Shown here: in pieces, positions 26,600-36,136 of the stretch
Layout: each line of letters starts with the position of its first letter
How positions within the stretch are numbered: position 1 is the stretch's first letter
Source of the DNA: Salinarchaeum sp. Harcht-Bsk1
GTDB lineage: Archaea > Halobacteriota > Halobacteria > Halobacteriales > Salinarchaeaceae
DNA: 64,000 bases
Direction: 5' to 3'
NCBI RefSeq assembly: GCF_000403645.1
Contig: NC_021313.1
Coordinates: forward strand, 744,001-808,000
Notes under the pieces: generated by a model
The model's input: only the letters and a program-made list of their open reading frames with translations
The model's database searches: none
Told to the model about the DNA's origin: nothing
Position numbers and translations under genes: made by a program

Positions 26600-27379
26600 C
26601 TACGACCGGACCAGCCGCACGCGGAATCGACGATCGAATGGCGACTCGTACGGAATGTCGAGCGCTTCGTAGACCGCTGCCGGGAGCCCGATGTCCGCGA
26701 GCACCGGTGCGGGATCGGCGTCGAGGCCCGTTTTCGGCAGCGCGAGGGTGAGCACGGCGTCGGCGTCGACCACGGTGCCGGGCCGGTCGCCAGTCGTCGC
26801 GTCGAGTCCTGAGGGCACGTCCAGCGAGAGCGTCGGGGCGCTAGTCTCGTTGGCGAGTCCAGCGAGCGCAGCGCTGGTGCCACGCAGCGCCCCATCGACG
26901 CCGTAGCCGACCAGGGCATCGAGGATTACCGACGGAGCCACGGTTGCAGTGGCGTCGGGACCACGCTCGACGTCGATCTGCATCGACTCGAGAATCGACA
27001 GATGCGTCGCCGCAGGCCCGTCGAGCGCACCAGGATCGCGATCGAGCACGACCCGAACCGGGACGCCGCGGTTCGCGAGGTGGCGGGCCGCACAGAGGCC
27101 ACCGCCACCGTTCCCGCCCGCTCCAGCGAGGACGACGACCGGCTCGTCCGGGATCGGAGCCGCCGTGTGTCGGGGCGCCCTGGGGCCGGAGCCACCGACG
27201 GAATCGCCGTCAAGGAGCGACAGCGCCTCGAGGGCGAGCCCCCGGCCGGCGTGTTCCATCATCTGCAGGACGCCGACGCCGATTGTCTCGACGGCCACGT
27301 GGTCGACGTCGCGCATCTCTGCGGCCGTCACTGCTGGGACGGTGCGACCGTCGACCGTTCGGAACGCGTCAGGAATCAT
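26600..27379 (-). CDS. nnrE: NAD(P)H-hydrate epimerase (YjeF N-terminal domain)
   Basis: A 259-residue protein from ATG 27379 (VTAAEMRDVDHVAVE). It has the YjeF_N signatures MMEHAGRGLA, VVLAGAGGNGGGGLCAARHL, ILDALVGYGVDGALRG and LDVPSGLDATTG. The enzyme epimerises damaged NAD(P)HX so that a dehydratase can repair it. In many archaea the epimerase is fused to the ADP/ATP-dependent dehydratase; here only the epimerase half is present and the dehydratase must be elsewhere or absent. Longer upstream extensions of the frame are Arg-rich and unlikely. Confidence 0.9.
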   Translation of the reverse strand: MIPDAFRTVDGRTVPAVTAAEMRDVDHVAVETIGVGVLQMMEHAGRGLALEALSLLDGDSVGGSGPRAPRHTAAPIPDEPVVVLAGAGGNGGGGLCAARHLANRGVPVRVVLDRDPGALDGPAATHLSILESMQIDVERGPDATATVAPSVILDALVGYGVDGALRGTSAALAGLANETSAPTLSLDVPSGLDATTGDRPGTVVDADAVLTLALPKTGLDADPAPVLADIGLPAAVYEALDIPYESPFDRRFRVRLVRS

Positions 27380-27657
27380 AGTGGTGGAAAGAGGCTCCGT
27401 TCGTCGCCTACCGATTTGGGGAGAGCAGGACGAGTGGACGCTTCGGGAGTCGTATCGACGTCGGGCACCCGTTTCAACGTTGCTCCGAGGAGTAGGGCGT
27501 CCGTCCGGATCAGTTGGACCAGGCCCGCGAGGAGCGGGCGTACCGAGAGTCCCGGCTGCACCCCGGCGACGAAGGATCGAATCCACCGTAGCTGGCAGCC
27601 AATCCGCCTCCAGTCTTGGAATACCGATACACGCTTCCGCGTGCTACCAGGTGACGC

Positions 27658-27768
27658 ATGTCAGACCAACACAAGTGTGAGGCCTGTGGGGCGACGTTCG
27701 AGAGCATGGACGAACTAGAAGTCCACGCCCGCGAGGAACACGGCGCCGAGACAGACCAGAGCGCCTGA
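27658..27768 (+). CDS. 36-residue C2H2 zinc-finger microprotein
   Basis: ATG at 27658, TGA at 27766-27768. The protein is a single finger: CEAC, then 12 residues with the hydrophobic pattern TFESMDELEV, then HAREEH, giving C-x2-C-x12-H-x4-H. An acidic tail follows. Single-finger proteins of this size are frequent in haloarchaea. It is short enough to be missed by gene finders, but the exact ligand spacing, hydrophobic core positions and intact frame argue that it is real. Role unknown (nucleic-acid or protein binding). Confidence 0.85.
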   Translation: MSDQHKCEACGATFESMDELEVHAREEHGAETDQSA

Positions 27769-27895
27769 GAATCGACGGTCAGACCGACTGGGAACGGTCC
27801 TGCAGACTGCGGACCCGCCGGTCGGTCGCCGGAGACGCGCCCCTCAGCAGGGAGAACCGCAAGCACTCACACGCGCCGTTCCGCTGCCGACCGTC

Positions 27896-28915
27896 CTATC
27901 CGTACGTGTGGAAGTCGATCGCCTGCTCCAGGAGGGCATCCGGGATCCCCGGGACCTCGTCCTCGCGAACGGGGCCCTGTTCGGCCAGGAGTTCGGAGTC
28001 TCGGGGGAACTCGCGAAGCTGGAAGTGCAGGTCGATGCCCGCCTTCGCGCCCTGGCCCATCCCGACGGGAAGCTGGTTGTGGCCGGGCGTGCAGTCGCCG
28101 ACTGCGTAGACCCCGTCGACGCTCGTGCGGCCGTGGTCGTCGACGACGATCGTGCCGTCCTCGTTGATCTCGCAGCCGAGTTCCCGCGCCAGCCCGTTGT
28201 TGTACTCCGAGCCGTACATCGCGAAGCCGCCCTTGTACTCCCTGACCGTCCCGTCCTCGAACTCGAGGGACTCGAGCCAGCCGTTCTCGCCGTTGTTCAC
28301 GCCGGTGACGTCCTCGTCGATCACGTCGATCGGGTGGTTCGCGAGCATCTCGGCGGTCTCGTCGCTGTAGCTGGGTTCGTCACCGCGCAGGAGGAGGTCG
28401 ACCTCGTCGGTGAAGTTGAGCATGATACCGGCGACGTGGGCGGCGCTCTCGCCGTGGCCCATCACGTAGACGGACTCGCCGACGAACATGTGGGCGTCGC
28501 AGTGCAGGCAGTAGTGAAGTCCACGGCCGGTCCGGGGCAGTGGCGGCTCCGGGCGGACGTCGTTGAAGCCGGTCGCGAGCACGACGGCGTCGGCGACGTA
28601 CTCTCCCTCGTTGCCGGTGAGACGGAACCGACCGTCCTCGGTCCGGGCACAGGTTCCGACGAGGTCACGGTGGCGCTCGGTGCCGTAGGCGTCGAGTTGC
28701 TCGCGGCCCACGTTCAGGAACTCTGCGCCGCTGGTGTCTTCCGTGACGCCGAGCAGATTGTGCGTCTCCTGCATCATCGCCGCCCGACCGCCGCCGCGGT
28801 CGACGAGCGCCGTCGCGTGCCCGAGTCTGGTGGTGTAGAGCGCCGCAGTCATCCCCGCCGGGCCGCCGCCGACCACGACGACCTCGTACTCGTTCGCATC
28901 GGAGTCCTCGTCCAT
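27896..28915 (-). CDS. Thioredoxin-reductase-like FAD/NAD(P) oxidoreductase
   Basis: A 339-residue flavoprotein, ATG at 28915. The FAD motif is VVVVGGGPAGMTAALY, the redox CxxC is in HYCLHCDAHMF (about residues 145-148), and the closing FAD motif is DGVYAVGDCTPGHNQLPVGMGQGAKAG. The pyridine-nucleotide region YVMGHGESAAHVAG replaces the usual GxGxxA with GHGESA, as seen in archaeal TrxR-like proteins that do not use NADPH well. It probably reduces a thioredoxin-like partner. A TATA-like TAGTTTGA 29 nt upstream suggests a leaderless transcript. Confidence 0.88.
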   Translation of the reverse strand: MDEDSDANEYEVVVVGGGPAGMTAALYTTRLGHATALVDRGGGRAAMMQETHNLLGVTEDTSGAEFLNVGREQLDAYGTERHRDLVGTCARTEDGRFRLTGNEGEYVADAVVLATGFNDVRPEPPLPRTGRGLHYCLHCDAHMFVGESVYVMGHGESAAHVAGIMLNFTDEVDLLLRGDEPSYSDETAEMLANHPIDVIDEDVTGVNNGENGWLESLEFEDGTVREYKGGFAMYGSEYNNGLARELGCEINEDGTIVVDDHGRTSVDGVYAVGDCTPGHNQLPVGMGQGAKAGIDLHFQLREFPRDSELLAEQGPVREDEVPGIPDALLEQAIDFHTYG

Positions 28916-29385
28916 GGCCCGAACCACGGTCAGCACGGGCATCAAACTAGGTGCAGTCGTGCGTTCGGCGTGCCAGACCACGCGGCCACAAACTGGCAAA
29001 GACACGAGTGCGCGCTCGGCGAAGACGGAGACGACGCCCTGGGCGAGGACTGTTACTATCGATCCGCTGTCGGGGAAGCGTGGCCCCAGCGGCGGGCAGT
29101 ATATCGCGATCCCCGGTGCTGGCGCCGTTCCCGAACGTCGAGTTGCGATTCGCTCGCGAGCGCACTCGATCGACGCCGAAGTTCCACCCGTCCCGCCGAC
29201 GACGGCAATTGTCCCGGATTTCCGACGTAGACGGCCTGAACGTGTCGATCGTCCCGTTCCTGAGTACACGCGCCCGTGGGCCATCCCCCGATATTCTCTA
29301 TCGCGTTATTCGATATACTATTTAAGAACAGGGGCGTCAGCGGGCAACGCGAGGGGCTTTTCCCACCAGGACGCCACCCACGTCT
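28916..29385. other. 470-bp divergent intergenic region
   Basis: It separates the TrxR-like gene (minus) from RIO2 (plus). The right part 29290-29330 is AT-rich, with two CGATAT copies and a TATA-like ACTATTTAAGAA (about 29315-29326) that probably drives the RIO2 gene with a leader of about 35 nt. The middle 300 bp has no recognisable gene or repeat. Confidence 0.5.
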
Positions 29386-30291
29386 ATGGTCCAGAACGTC
29401 GCCGGGATCGTCGCCGAGCTCGAGCCCGAGGACGTCCACCTCCTCTCGGGCGTCGAGCACGGCATGCGATTCTCGGAGTGGGTGGCCCGGAGCAAGCTAC
29501 CGGAGTTCTCTGGACTCACGCCCGAGAACGTCGACTACCGTCTCGAGCGATGCGTGGACTTCGAACTGGTGGAGCGAAAGACCATCCAGTACGAGGGGTT
29601 CAAGCTAACCTACGAGGGCTACGACGCGCTGGCACTCTACACGTTCGCCGAGCGCGAGACGATCACCGGCGTCGGTGCGAGCCTCGGCGTCGGGAAGGAA
29701 AGCGACGTGTACGAGGTGGAGTCCTACAGGCCCCTCGCCCTGAAGTACCACCGCGAGGGCGTGACCAACTTCCGGAAGGTCGCCAAGGAACGCGACTACA
29801 CGTCCGACCACGAGCACGTCTCTTGGCTCTACACCGCGCGAAAGGCAGCCGAACGCGAGTACGAGGCCCTCGAAGCGCTCTACCCTGACGTCTCGGTTCC
29901 CCGGCCGATCGACCAGAACCGCCACGCCATCGTGATGGAGAAGATGGACGGGGTGGAGCTCTCGCGCACGCGTCTCGAAGACGAGCAGGTCCTGGGCGTG
30001 CTCGACCTCCTGCTCAGAGAGATCCAGACCGCCTACGCCGAGGGGTACGTTCACGGCGACATGAGCGAATACAACGTCTTCGTCGCCGAGGACGGCGTGA
30101 CGATCTTCGACTGGCCCCAGTCGATCCCGACGGACCACGAGAACGCGGAGGAGTATCTCGACCGTGACGTTGGGAACGTGCTCGGGTACTTCGAGCGTAA
30201 ATACCCCGGGTTCGTGGGCGACGTTTCGGCCTCCGCGATCGCCGACGCGATTCGCGAGGACGAGTTCCACGGGATCGCCGAACTGGCGTAG
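29386..30291 (+). CDS. rio2: RIO2-type serine/threonine kinase
   Basis: A 301-residue archaeal RIO2 kinase/ATPase, needed in other organisms for late 30S/40S ribosomal subunit maturation. The N-terminal winged helix (about 1-85) contains SGLTPENVDYRLERC. The kinase domain starts with the flexible P-loop GVGKESDVYEV, has the hinge IVMEKMDGVEL, the catalytic loop VHGDMSEYNVF and the metal motif IFDWPQS, matching the RIO2 DFP/DWP motif. Length equals that of typical archaeal RIO2. Confidence 0.95.
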   Translation: MVQNVAGIVAELEPEDVHLLSGVEHGMRFSEWVARSKLPEFSGLTPENVDYRLERCVDFELVERKTIQYEGFKLTYEGYDALALYTFAERETITGVGASLGVGKESDVYEVESYRPLALKYHREGVTNFRKVAKERDYTSDHEHVSWLYTARKAAEREYEALEALYPDVSVPRPIDQNRHAIVMEKMDGVELSRTRLEDEQVLGVLDLLLREIQTAYAEGYVHGDMSEYNVFVAEDGVTIFDWPQSIPTDHENAEEYLDRDVGNVLGYFERKYPGFVGDVSASAIADAIREDEFHGIAELA

Positions 30292-30683
30292 ATCGTCGGT
30301 CCAGCCACGGGCCGACTGCCACCACGCCTCCCGATCGTGACGTTCGTTCACCGAGTAGCAGCTTCTCGACCGACGACGATCGAATCGACCGTATCGGTCG
30401 CCGCGGCGCCTGGAATCGGGAGTGACCGACGTCGAACAGTAGCATAACTGACAGCAGCGGCGACGCGCAGGGAACGTATATACCATATATCGCGATAGCA
30501 AATCGGTCCGCGACGGAAAACGGGCCAAACGAGCCGATAGCCACCGAGAACGCCGCGGGTCCGGCGAAATCGCACGCCTGGAGCGAATCGAAATCGATCC
30601 TCGGCGCCAATCGAGACACGATCGCGCGAGATAGCGGCGAATCGGATCGCCGGATCGACGGATGGAACGAACGGGTGAATCGA
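30292..30683. other. 392-bp convergent intergenic region with an orphan AT-rich promoter-like island
   Basis: It lies between two convergent gene ends, so no promoter is expected here. Yet 30471-30496 contains overlapping TATA-like elements (GTATATAC, CATATATCG) in otherwise GC-rich DNA. No good reading frame starts 25-30 nt away on either strand. Possible readings: the promoter of a small RNA, an unrecognised short gene, or a terminator-adjacent AT tract. Confidence 0.45.
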
Positions 30684-31124
30684 TCAGTCGCCGCGTGATC
30701 GGCGGCCCTGATGCAGAGCCAGGCCGCCGATCACCGAATCCGGAAACTCGCGGCGGAGCAGGAGACCGTGGAGTGCCGCGAGTGCGACGTTGCTCGGCCA
30801 CCAGAATCCGAGTGGCGCGACCACGAGATTGAACGCGGCACCCGCGGCGAGTCCGAGTCGTGCTCGTCGTCCCGCGAGACAGATCGCCACCCCGACGGCG
30901 AGTTCGAACGCTGCGAGCAGCGGGAGCAAGACGCCGAGGTTCGGGAGGACCAGGTCGGTCCAGACGGTGCGGTACCAGTCGAACTGCACGTACTGGGTGA
31001 TGTCGGCGTAGACGCTCCGGTCGGTCGCCCAGAACAGCAGGTGGACCATCGCTCCACCGAGGTAGGTCAGGCCGAGGAGCAGTCGGGTCCCGTCTGCGAG
31101 ACGGTCCACGAATCGTGGTTGCAT
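30684..31124 (-). CDS. DoxX-like small membrane protein
   Basis: A 146-residue protein, ATG at 31124. It has four hydrophobic segments (about 12-32, 58-82, 85-102 and 104-125) with RLLLGLTYLGGAMVHLL at the first and AAFELAVGVAICL in the middle, a pattern seen in DoxX/DoxD-like four-helix membrane proteins. No catalytic residues are recognised. It lies 64 bp downstream of the Bat-like regulator gene on the same strand and may be co-transcribed with it. Confidence 0.75.
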   Translation of the reverse strand: MQPRFVDRLADGTRLLLGLTYLGGAMVHLLFWATDRSVYADITQYVQFDWYRTVWTDLVLPNLGVLLPLLAAFELAVGVAICLAGRRARLGLAAGAAFNLVVAPLGFWWPSNVALAALHGLLLRREFPDSVIGGLALHQGRRSRGD

Positions 31125-31188
31125 GTGAGTACAGACGCGGTCGGAGGACAAACGTCGGGGAGCCGATTCCCGCGCCGAGGGAAGAGTA

Positions 31189-33219
31189 TCAGTCGTCGGC
31201 GTGGAGGTCCCCGAAGAACGAGTCGAATACGGCCGCCTCGGCCTTGCGGAGGTGGGAGTGCAGCGTCGACGGCGCGACGTCGAGCGCGTCCGCGACCTCT
31301 TCGGCGGTGGAGTCGCGGGGCCAGCCGAAGTAGCCCGACCGGTAGGCGACCTCGAGGGCCTCGCGCTGTCGCTGGGTGAGGTCAGTTCGCTCCGGGACGA
31401 CGACGGACTCGGGAGAGGACGGCGGCCCGGAGCGCTCGGACTTCGAGACGAGGTGAACCTCCGGGAACCGACATCGGAGCCGATCCACCAGGGACCTGAC
31501 GTCGGCGTCGGACGCGACCTCGACCTGGTAGGTCGCACGACCGTTGGTTGCGCTGGCGTCGTCGAGGTGGCCACCGGATTCGACGAGCGCCGCGAGTGGC
31601 GAATCGCCGGTCATCGACCACTCGAGGAGCCAGTCTGCTCCGTCGCCCTCGCCCCGGACGCACCGCACGTCGCCCGCCGCCTCGGACTCGAACGACGACG
31701 CGACGGACGCAGGCCGCTCGCCCTCGATGGCGAGATACGCGACGTTTTGACCCTCGCCAGCGGGCACAAGGCCGTCTACGGCCATCGCCGCATCGCCGTC
31801 CGCGTTGGCTGTCGCGGCGACCAGCGGATCCGACGAGTCCTTGGAGTCAAGTTTGAGGGCGACGGTGGCGTCCGCGGAGAGCAACCGGCGCGTTTCGAGC
31901 GCGTTGATGGCGTGACCGATCGTCTCGCCGAGTTCGACGAGGACGTCGCGTTCGCGCTGTCCGACGGCCTCCCGATCGGTACAGAGGCCGAGTGCCCCGT
32001 AGACGGTCGTTCCGTAGACCAGCGGAACGACGGTCCAGGTGTCGGCAGGGTCGGGAGCGGCCGAGGATTCGCTATCGCCGGAAGCAACCCCCGAATCGGC
32101 AGGATCAGAGTCATCGGCGGCGCCGTCGGCGCTGGACTGGGTCGCACTCGCGTTCGCAGACGACGGGGCCGCACCGGACTCGACGGTCGGTTCGTACGCC
32201 CGTCGAACCGACGCACCGCCGTCGCTCCGCGCTGCTGGCGGGCGATCGAGTTCCGGGACGCGAAGCCCGGTGGGGTCTCGCGACCCGGCAACCGTCCATC
32301 GCTCGGCGTCGCCGGCCCAGGTCTGCACGTCGCCGACGACGGCAGCATCGTAGAGGTCGGGTGCTGCGAGGCGGTCACAGACCGTGCGATCGATCTCCTG
32401 ACGGGTCGTCGCGGCGACGAGCGCCTGGTTGACCCCGCGGAGGATGCTGTTGAGGTCCGCGAGCCGTTCGAGTTCGTCACGCTGTTCGGCGAGCTGCCGT
32501 GTACGCCGTTCGCGCTCGGTGACGTCCCGGGCGACCACCGTGTGCCCGACCGGTTCGTCGGCTTCCGCGAAGATCGGCGAACTCCGGAGCTCGTAGATGC
32601 GGCCATCGCGCTCGTACTCCGTCGGATCGGTCGAGGGAGCGATCTCGTAGTCCTCGAGTCCGAGCACGTCCTCGATCGACTCGCCCATTGCGTCCTCGCG
32701 CTCGACCCCGAGCAGTTCGAAGGCCGCGGCGTTGGCGTCGACGACGAGTTCGCGATCGTCGAGGACGATCACGCCGTCGCGCATCTGTTCGAGCACGGCC
32801 CCGCGACCCCGACGGACCGCTACCGGCATCATCTGGCGGGTGTCGAACGTCTGCCGGAGGTACGCGATCTTGCCGTCCTCGAGGCGGCCGTCGAAGATCG
32901 TCTCGATGGTCCGGGTGTCCTCCGGCGGCGGGATGCCGAGGATCCCCCGTCGTGATTTGGCCGTCGTCCGCGTCGAGGCGACGATTCGATCGCCGTCGGC
33001 CACGGTCCACTCGATCTCGAGGTCGTACTCGTCGTAGGCGGCCATCGATTCGGAGAGGACCTCCTTGATCACCTCGCGACCCTCGTACGCCACGCCGGTG
33101 ACCGCCTCGAACGTGACGTCGCCGGTCGTGACGTCGTCGAGCACCGCGACGCCCTCGTCGCCGAGCAACCCGGACAGTAACCGTTCGAGGGGTTCTGTCG
33201 AACCCTGGTCCCCCGCCAT
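31189..33219 (-). CDS. Bacterio-opsin-activator-like regulator with NTF2-like, PAS, GAF and HTH_10 domains
   Basis: A 676-residue protein, ATG at 33219 (MAGDQGSTEP). Residues about 1-125 resemble an NTF2/SnoaL-like fold (VTFEAVTGVAYEGREVIKEVL). PAS about 130-230 has RDGVIVLDD. A GAF domain about 250-430 is interrupted by an Ala/Ser/Asp-rich insert. The GAF-HTH-associated (Bat) domain follows, and the C-terminal helix-turn-helix has LTQRQREALEVAYRSGYFGW and STLHSHLRKAE. It binds DNA in response to an unknown input. It is a paralog of the next gene, with nearly the same C-terminal half. Confidence 0.9.
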   Translation of the reverse strand: MAGDQGSTEPLERLLSGLLGDEGVAVLDDVTTGDVTFEAVTGVAYEGREVIKEVLSESMAAYDEYDLEIEWTVADGDRIVASTRTTAKSRRGILGIPPPEDTRTIETIFDGRLEDGKIAYLRQTFDTRQMMPVAVRRGRGAVLEQMRDGVIVLDDRELVVDANAAAFELLGVEREDAMGESIEDVLGLEDYEIAPSTDPTEYERDGRIYELRSSPIFAEADEPVGHTVVARDVTERERRTRQLAEQRDELERLADLNSILRGVNQALVAATTRQEIDRTVCDRLAAPDLYDAAVVGDVQTWAGDAERWTVAGSRDPTGLRVPELDRPPAARSDGGASVRRAYEPTVESGAAPSSANASATQSSADGAADDSDPADSGVASGDSESSAAPDPADTWTVVPLVYGTTVYGALGLCTDREAVGQRERDVLVELGETIGHAINALETRRLLSADATVALKLDSKDSSDPLVAATANADGDAAMAVDGLVPAGEGQNVAYLAIEGERPASVASSFESEAAGDVRCVRGEGDGADWLLEWSMTGDSPLAALVESGGHLDDASATNGRATYQVEVASDADVRSLVDRLRCRFPEVHLVSKSERSGPPSSPESVVVPERTDLTQRQREALEVAYRSGYFGWPRDSTAEEVADALDVAPSTLHSHLRKAEAAVFDSFFGDLHADD

Positions 33220-33384
33220 ACGGGATCGCACGGTGGGACGTGGCAAAAAACTCGGGGCTCGACCGCTGGAGCAGTCAGTTTGCGAGAATCAATATTCGAA
33301 AGTGAGTGTAGCCGGTGACGGACGAATCGGGAGCCGGTCGCCTGAGACGCCAGCGTCCTAGAGATCGCTGTGCGACCGAGCGAC

Positions 33385-35649
33385 TCACTGATCGTCCGGT
33401 CCGGACTCGAACAACGACGCGAGCAACGTCCCTTCCGCTTTCCGGAGGTGAGAGTGCAGCGTCGAGGGCGCGATCTCCATCGCCGAGGCGACCTCCTCGG
33501 CCGTCGACTCCCGCGGCCAGTCGAAGTAGCCAGCCCGGTAGGCTGCCTCGATCGCCTCCTGCTGTCTGTCCGTGAGATCGTCGATGCCATCTGCAGGCAA
33601 TGCGGCCGAATCCTCGATCGAGCTGGCCCGTTCGCGTTTGGCCAGGAGTCGGACGCCGCCAAACCGACCGTCCAGCGAGTCGAGCAACGAACGTACCGCG
33701 TCGTCGGAGGCGACTTCTGCCCGATAGTCGACCCGTCCGTCCGACGCCTCGAACGACCGGAGTTGCGCACCCTGGTCGACCACGGCCCCGAGGAGGTCCG
33801 CGCCGGAGACTCGCCACTCGAGCAACCCGCCGGAGTCGTCGCCGCGGATCGATCGGACCTCGCCCTCGGTCGCGTCGGCGAGGGCGTTCTCGGCGGCCGT
33901 AACGTCACCGTCGACCCGCACGTAGGCGAGCGTCGATCGATCGCCCGCCGGGACGACGCCTGCCAGCTCGAGCTCGCAGTCGGTCCCGGCGGTCGCTGCC
34001 ACGAGCGCGTCGGCGTCGGTCGTGCTCTCGAACTCGACCTCGACGACCGCCTCCGTCGAGAGGAGCTGTCGGGTGCTCACGGCGTTCATGGCGTGGCCGA
34101 CGGCTTCGCCGAGTTCACCGAGCACCGAGCGCTCCCGTGCGGAGACGGTGTCGCGATCCGTCGCGAGTCCGATGGCGCCGAACACGGTCCGGCCGTACAC
34201 GATCGGAACGACGACCCAGGTGTGGGCGTCCTCGGACACCGCGGGGAGGTGCGCACCTGCCGACCCGGCACCGTCGCTCACGGACGTGGTCCCCGCCCCG
34301 GACGCAGCCGGACGATCGACGTCGGCACCACCCTCGACCGTGGGGCCCTCTGTAACGTCGAGCTTCTCGGTGTCCACGGACGGGGCGTCGGCACCGCTGC
34401 TCGACCCCGCGACGGTCCAGCGTTCGGCCTCGCCGTTCCAGGTCTGCACGTCACCGACACAGGCCGTGTGGTAGAGGTCGCCCTCGACGATCCGATCGCA
34501 CACTGCCCGTTCGATCCCGTCGCGTTCGTTCTCGGAGACGAGTGCCTGGACGACGCCGCGGATGAGCACGTTGAGTGCCGATAGCGTCTCGAGTTCGTCG
34601 CGCTGAGCGGCGAGGGCTCGCTCCCGGCGTTTTCGAGCGGTCACGTCGTGCGCGACGAGCGTGTGGCCGATGGTGCGGTCGTGACGGTCGGTGATCGGCG
34701 ACGTTCGAACCTCGTAGACAGTTCCGTCGCGCTCGATTTCGGCGAGGCCGTCGGGGGCGTCGAAGTCGACCTCGTCGACGTCGACGAGCGAGCGTAACGG
34801 CTCGTCGAGGGCGTCCGCTGGCTCACGCCCGAGGACGGGTTCGGCGGCCGCGTTGCAGTAGACGACGCGGTGGGCCGTATCGACGATCACGATACCGGTC
34901 TCGAGTTGCCCGATCGCGGCGTTCCGGCCGAGGCGACGCGTCGCCGGCACGAGGTCGAACAGCCGGTGGCGGAACAGCGCGTAGCCGAAGGCGAGGCCGG
35001 AGACGGTGAACGCGACCGGCGTGAGGTCGACGACGGCGCCGGGTTCGAGGAGCGCGATGTCGGCGACGTTGAACCCGACTGGCGCGAGGATCCCGAAGAC
35101 GAGGAGCGCCGACTGGTCGGCGTAGAGGTAATCCGAGACGAAGACGAGGCGGAGCAACAGCGCGGAGGCCAGCAAGATGATCACGTAGCTATAGAGCGTG
35201 TGTGCGAGAAAGCCGGGGCCGTAGGAGAACTGGAGGATAGCGAGGCCGTGAATCTCCATCAGGGACGTCGACCACCAGAGGTCGTGCCACTGCTGCGTCC
35301 AGATGAGTCCGACGGAGGCGATCCAGGGCAGCGAGAGCAGGCCGAGGATTCGTCTCGTCGCGAACTCGTCGTGACCGGTGTACTCGAGGGCGAACAGTAG
35401 CAAGAAGAGGTAGACGCAGGTCCCGAACCACTTTACGTTCTCGAGGACCGTTCGCGCGGCGGGGTCGTGGACCAAGAGGGCGACGACGTACGTTCCCGAC
35501 CACACCGTCTCCGCGGCCATCATCCCGGCGAACCCGAGCGCACCGGGCTCCTGACGTCGCGCCATCGCGTAGCGGGCGAGGATAGCAGTGACGACGGCAG
35601 CAACTGTTAGCAAACCTATATACATCCAACCCGTCGCCGTCACTGCCAT
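33385..35649 (-). CDS. Membrane-bound Bat-like regulator: 7TM sensor, PAS, GAF, HTH_10
   Basis: A 754-residue protein, ATG at 35649 (MAVTATGWMYIG). The N-terminal 220 residues form seven membrane helices of the histidine-kinase 7TM sensor type (VLENVKWFGTCVYLFLLLFA, LWWSTSLMEIHG). A PAS domain lies at about 235-345, GAF at about 355-510 with a Gly/Asp/Ser-rich insert, then the Bat domain and the helix-turn-helix LTDRQQEAIEAAYRAGYFDW. A membrane sensor linked directly to a DNA-binding output is a one-component design. It is adjacent to and on the same strand as its soluble paralog (165-bp gap), so a tandem duplication followed by N-terminal domain exchange is likely. Confidence 0.9.
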   Translation of the reverse strand: MAVTATGWMYIGLLTVAAVVTAILARYAMARRQEPGALGFAGMMAAETVWSGTYVVALLVHDPAARTVLENVKWFGTCVYLFLLLFALEYTGHDEFATRRILGLLSLPWIASVGLIWTQQWHDLWWSTSLMEIHGLAILQFSYGPGFLAHTLYSYVIILLASALLLRLVFVSDYLYADQSALLVFGILAPVGFNVADIALLEPGAVVDLTPVAFTVSGLAFGYALFRHRLFDLVPATRRLGRNAAIGQLETGIVIVDTAHRVVYCNAAAEPVLGREPADALDEPLRSLVDVDEVDFDAPDGLAEIERDGTVYEVRTSPITDRHDRTIGHTLVAHDVTARKRRERALAAQRDELETLSALNVLIRGVVQALVSENERDGIERAVCDRIVEGDLYHTACVGDVQTWNGEAERWTVAGSSSGADAPSVDTEKLDVTEGPTVEGGADVDRPAASGAGTTSVSDGAGSAGAHLPAVSEDAHTWVVVPIVYGRTVFGAIGLATDRDTVSARERSVLGELGEAVGHAMNAVSTRQLLSTEAVVEVEFESTTDADALVAATAGTDCELELAGVVPAGDRSTLAYVRVDGDVTAAENALADATEGEVRSIRGDDSGGLLEWRVSGADLLGAVVDQGAQLRSFEASDGRVDYRAEVASDDAVRSLLDSLDGRFGGVRLLAKRERASSIEDSAALPADGIDDLTDRQQEAIEAAYRAGYFDWPRESTAEEVASAMEIAPSTLHSHLRKAEGTLLASLFESGPDDQ

Positions 35650-36136
35650 CGTGACCACCCCGGCGTTCGCTGCGCTCCGAGATGGTGGCGGGCGCCCCAG
35701 GCCCACCTGGCAGGTCCCCTCCCGTCCGGATGCACTGGTATCTGCATTAGGCAAGTGGGCTCACGGGGCAAACAAATTACGGCCGATTCAGCGATTGCGG
35801 AGTGAGACGACCGATCCCCGGCTGCGCGGTGTCGTGCGAACCAGTCGAGCGACTCGGCTCACTCGTCCCCGACGTGTGGAGCGAACGCAGTTCGCCCGGT
35901 GATCGGAGGCCGAACCGGTCGTCGACCGCCATTCGAAGCGTTTAACCACCGAACGGGCGGAGAATGGACAACTCGCTGGCAGTCGGGCTCCAGCGGGCAC
36001 CCGTCTCGCGACGGGCCGGGATGTGACCCTGGCCGACGGACGCCGACGCGTTCGTCGGGAGAGGCGACGCGCGTGCCGGCACGGCACCACCGCGACGCCG
36101 ATCGGGTTGAACCACCAAACGCCCGAGGAGAATACA
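35650..36136. other. 487-bp divergent intergenic region with duplicated rpl15e start-like segment
   Basis: No recognised gene. The segment 35941-35967 (TTTAACCACCGAACGGGCGG, then AGAATGG) is imperfectly repeated at 36107-36140, directly before and including the rpl15e ATG. The first copy contains a TATA-like TTTAAC and an ATG at 35964 opening a 20-codon frame (to 36026). Transcription from the first copy would give rpl15e a leader of about 165 nt. Confidence 0.5.

Noticed and set aside
35650-36136. tRNA or other structured RNA gene in the gap before rpl15e
   Set aside because: No acceptor-stem and T-loop pattern could be found here or in the other intergenic gaps.
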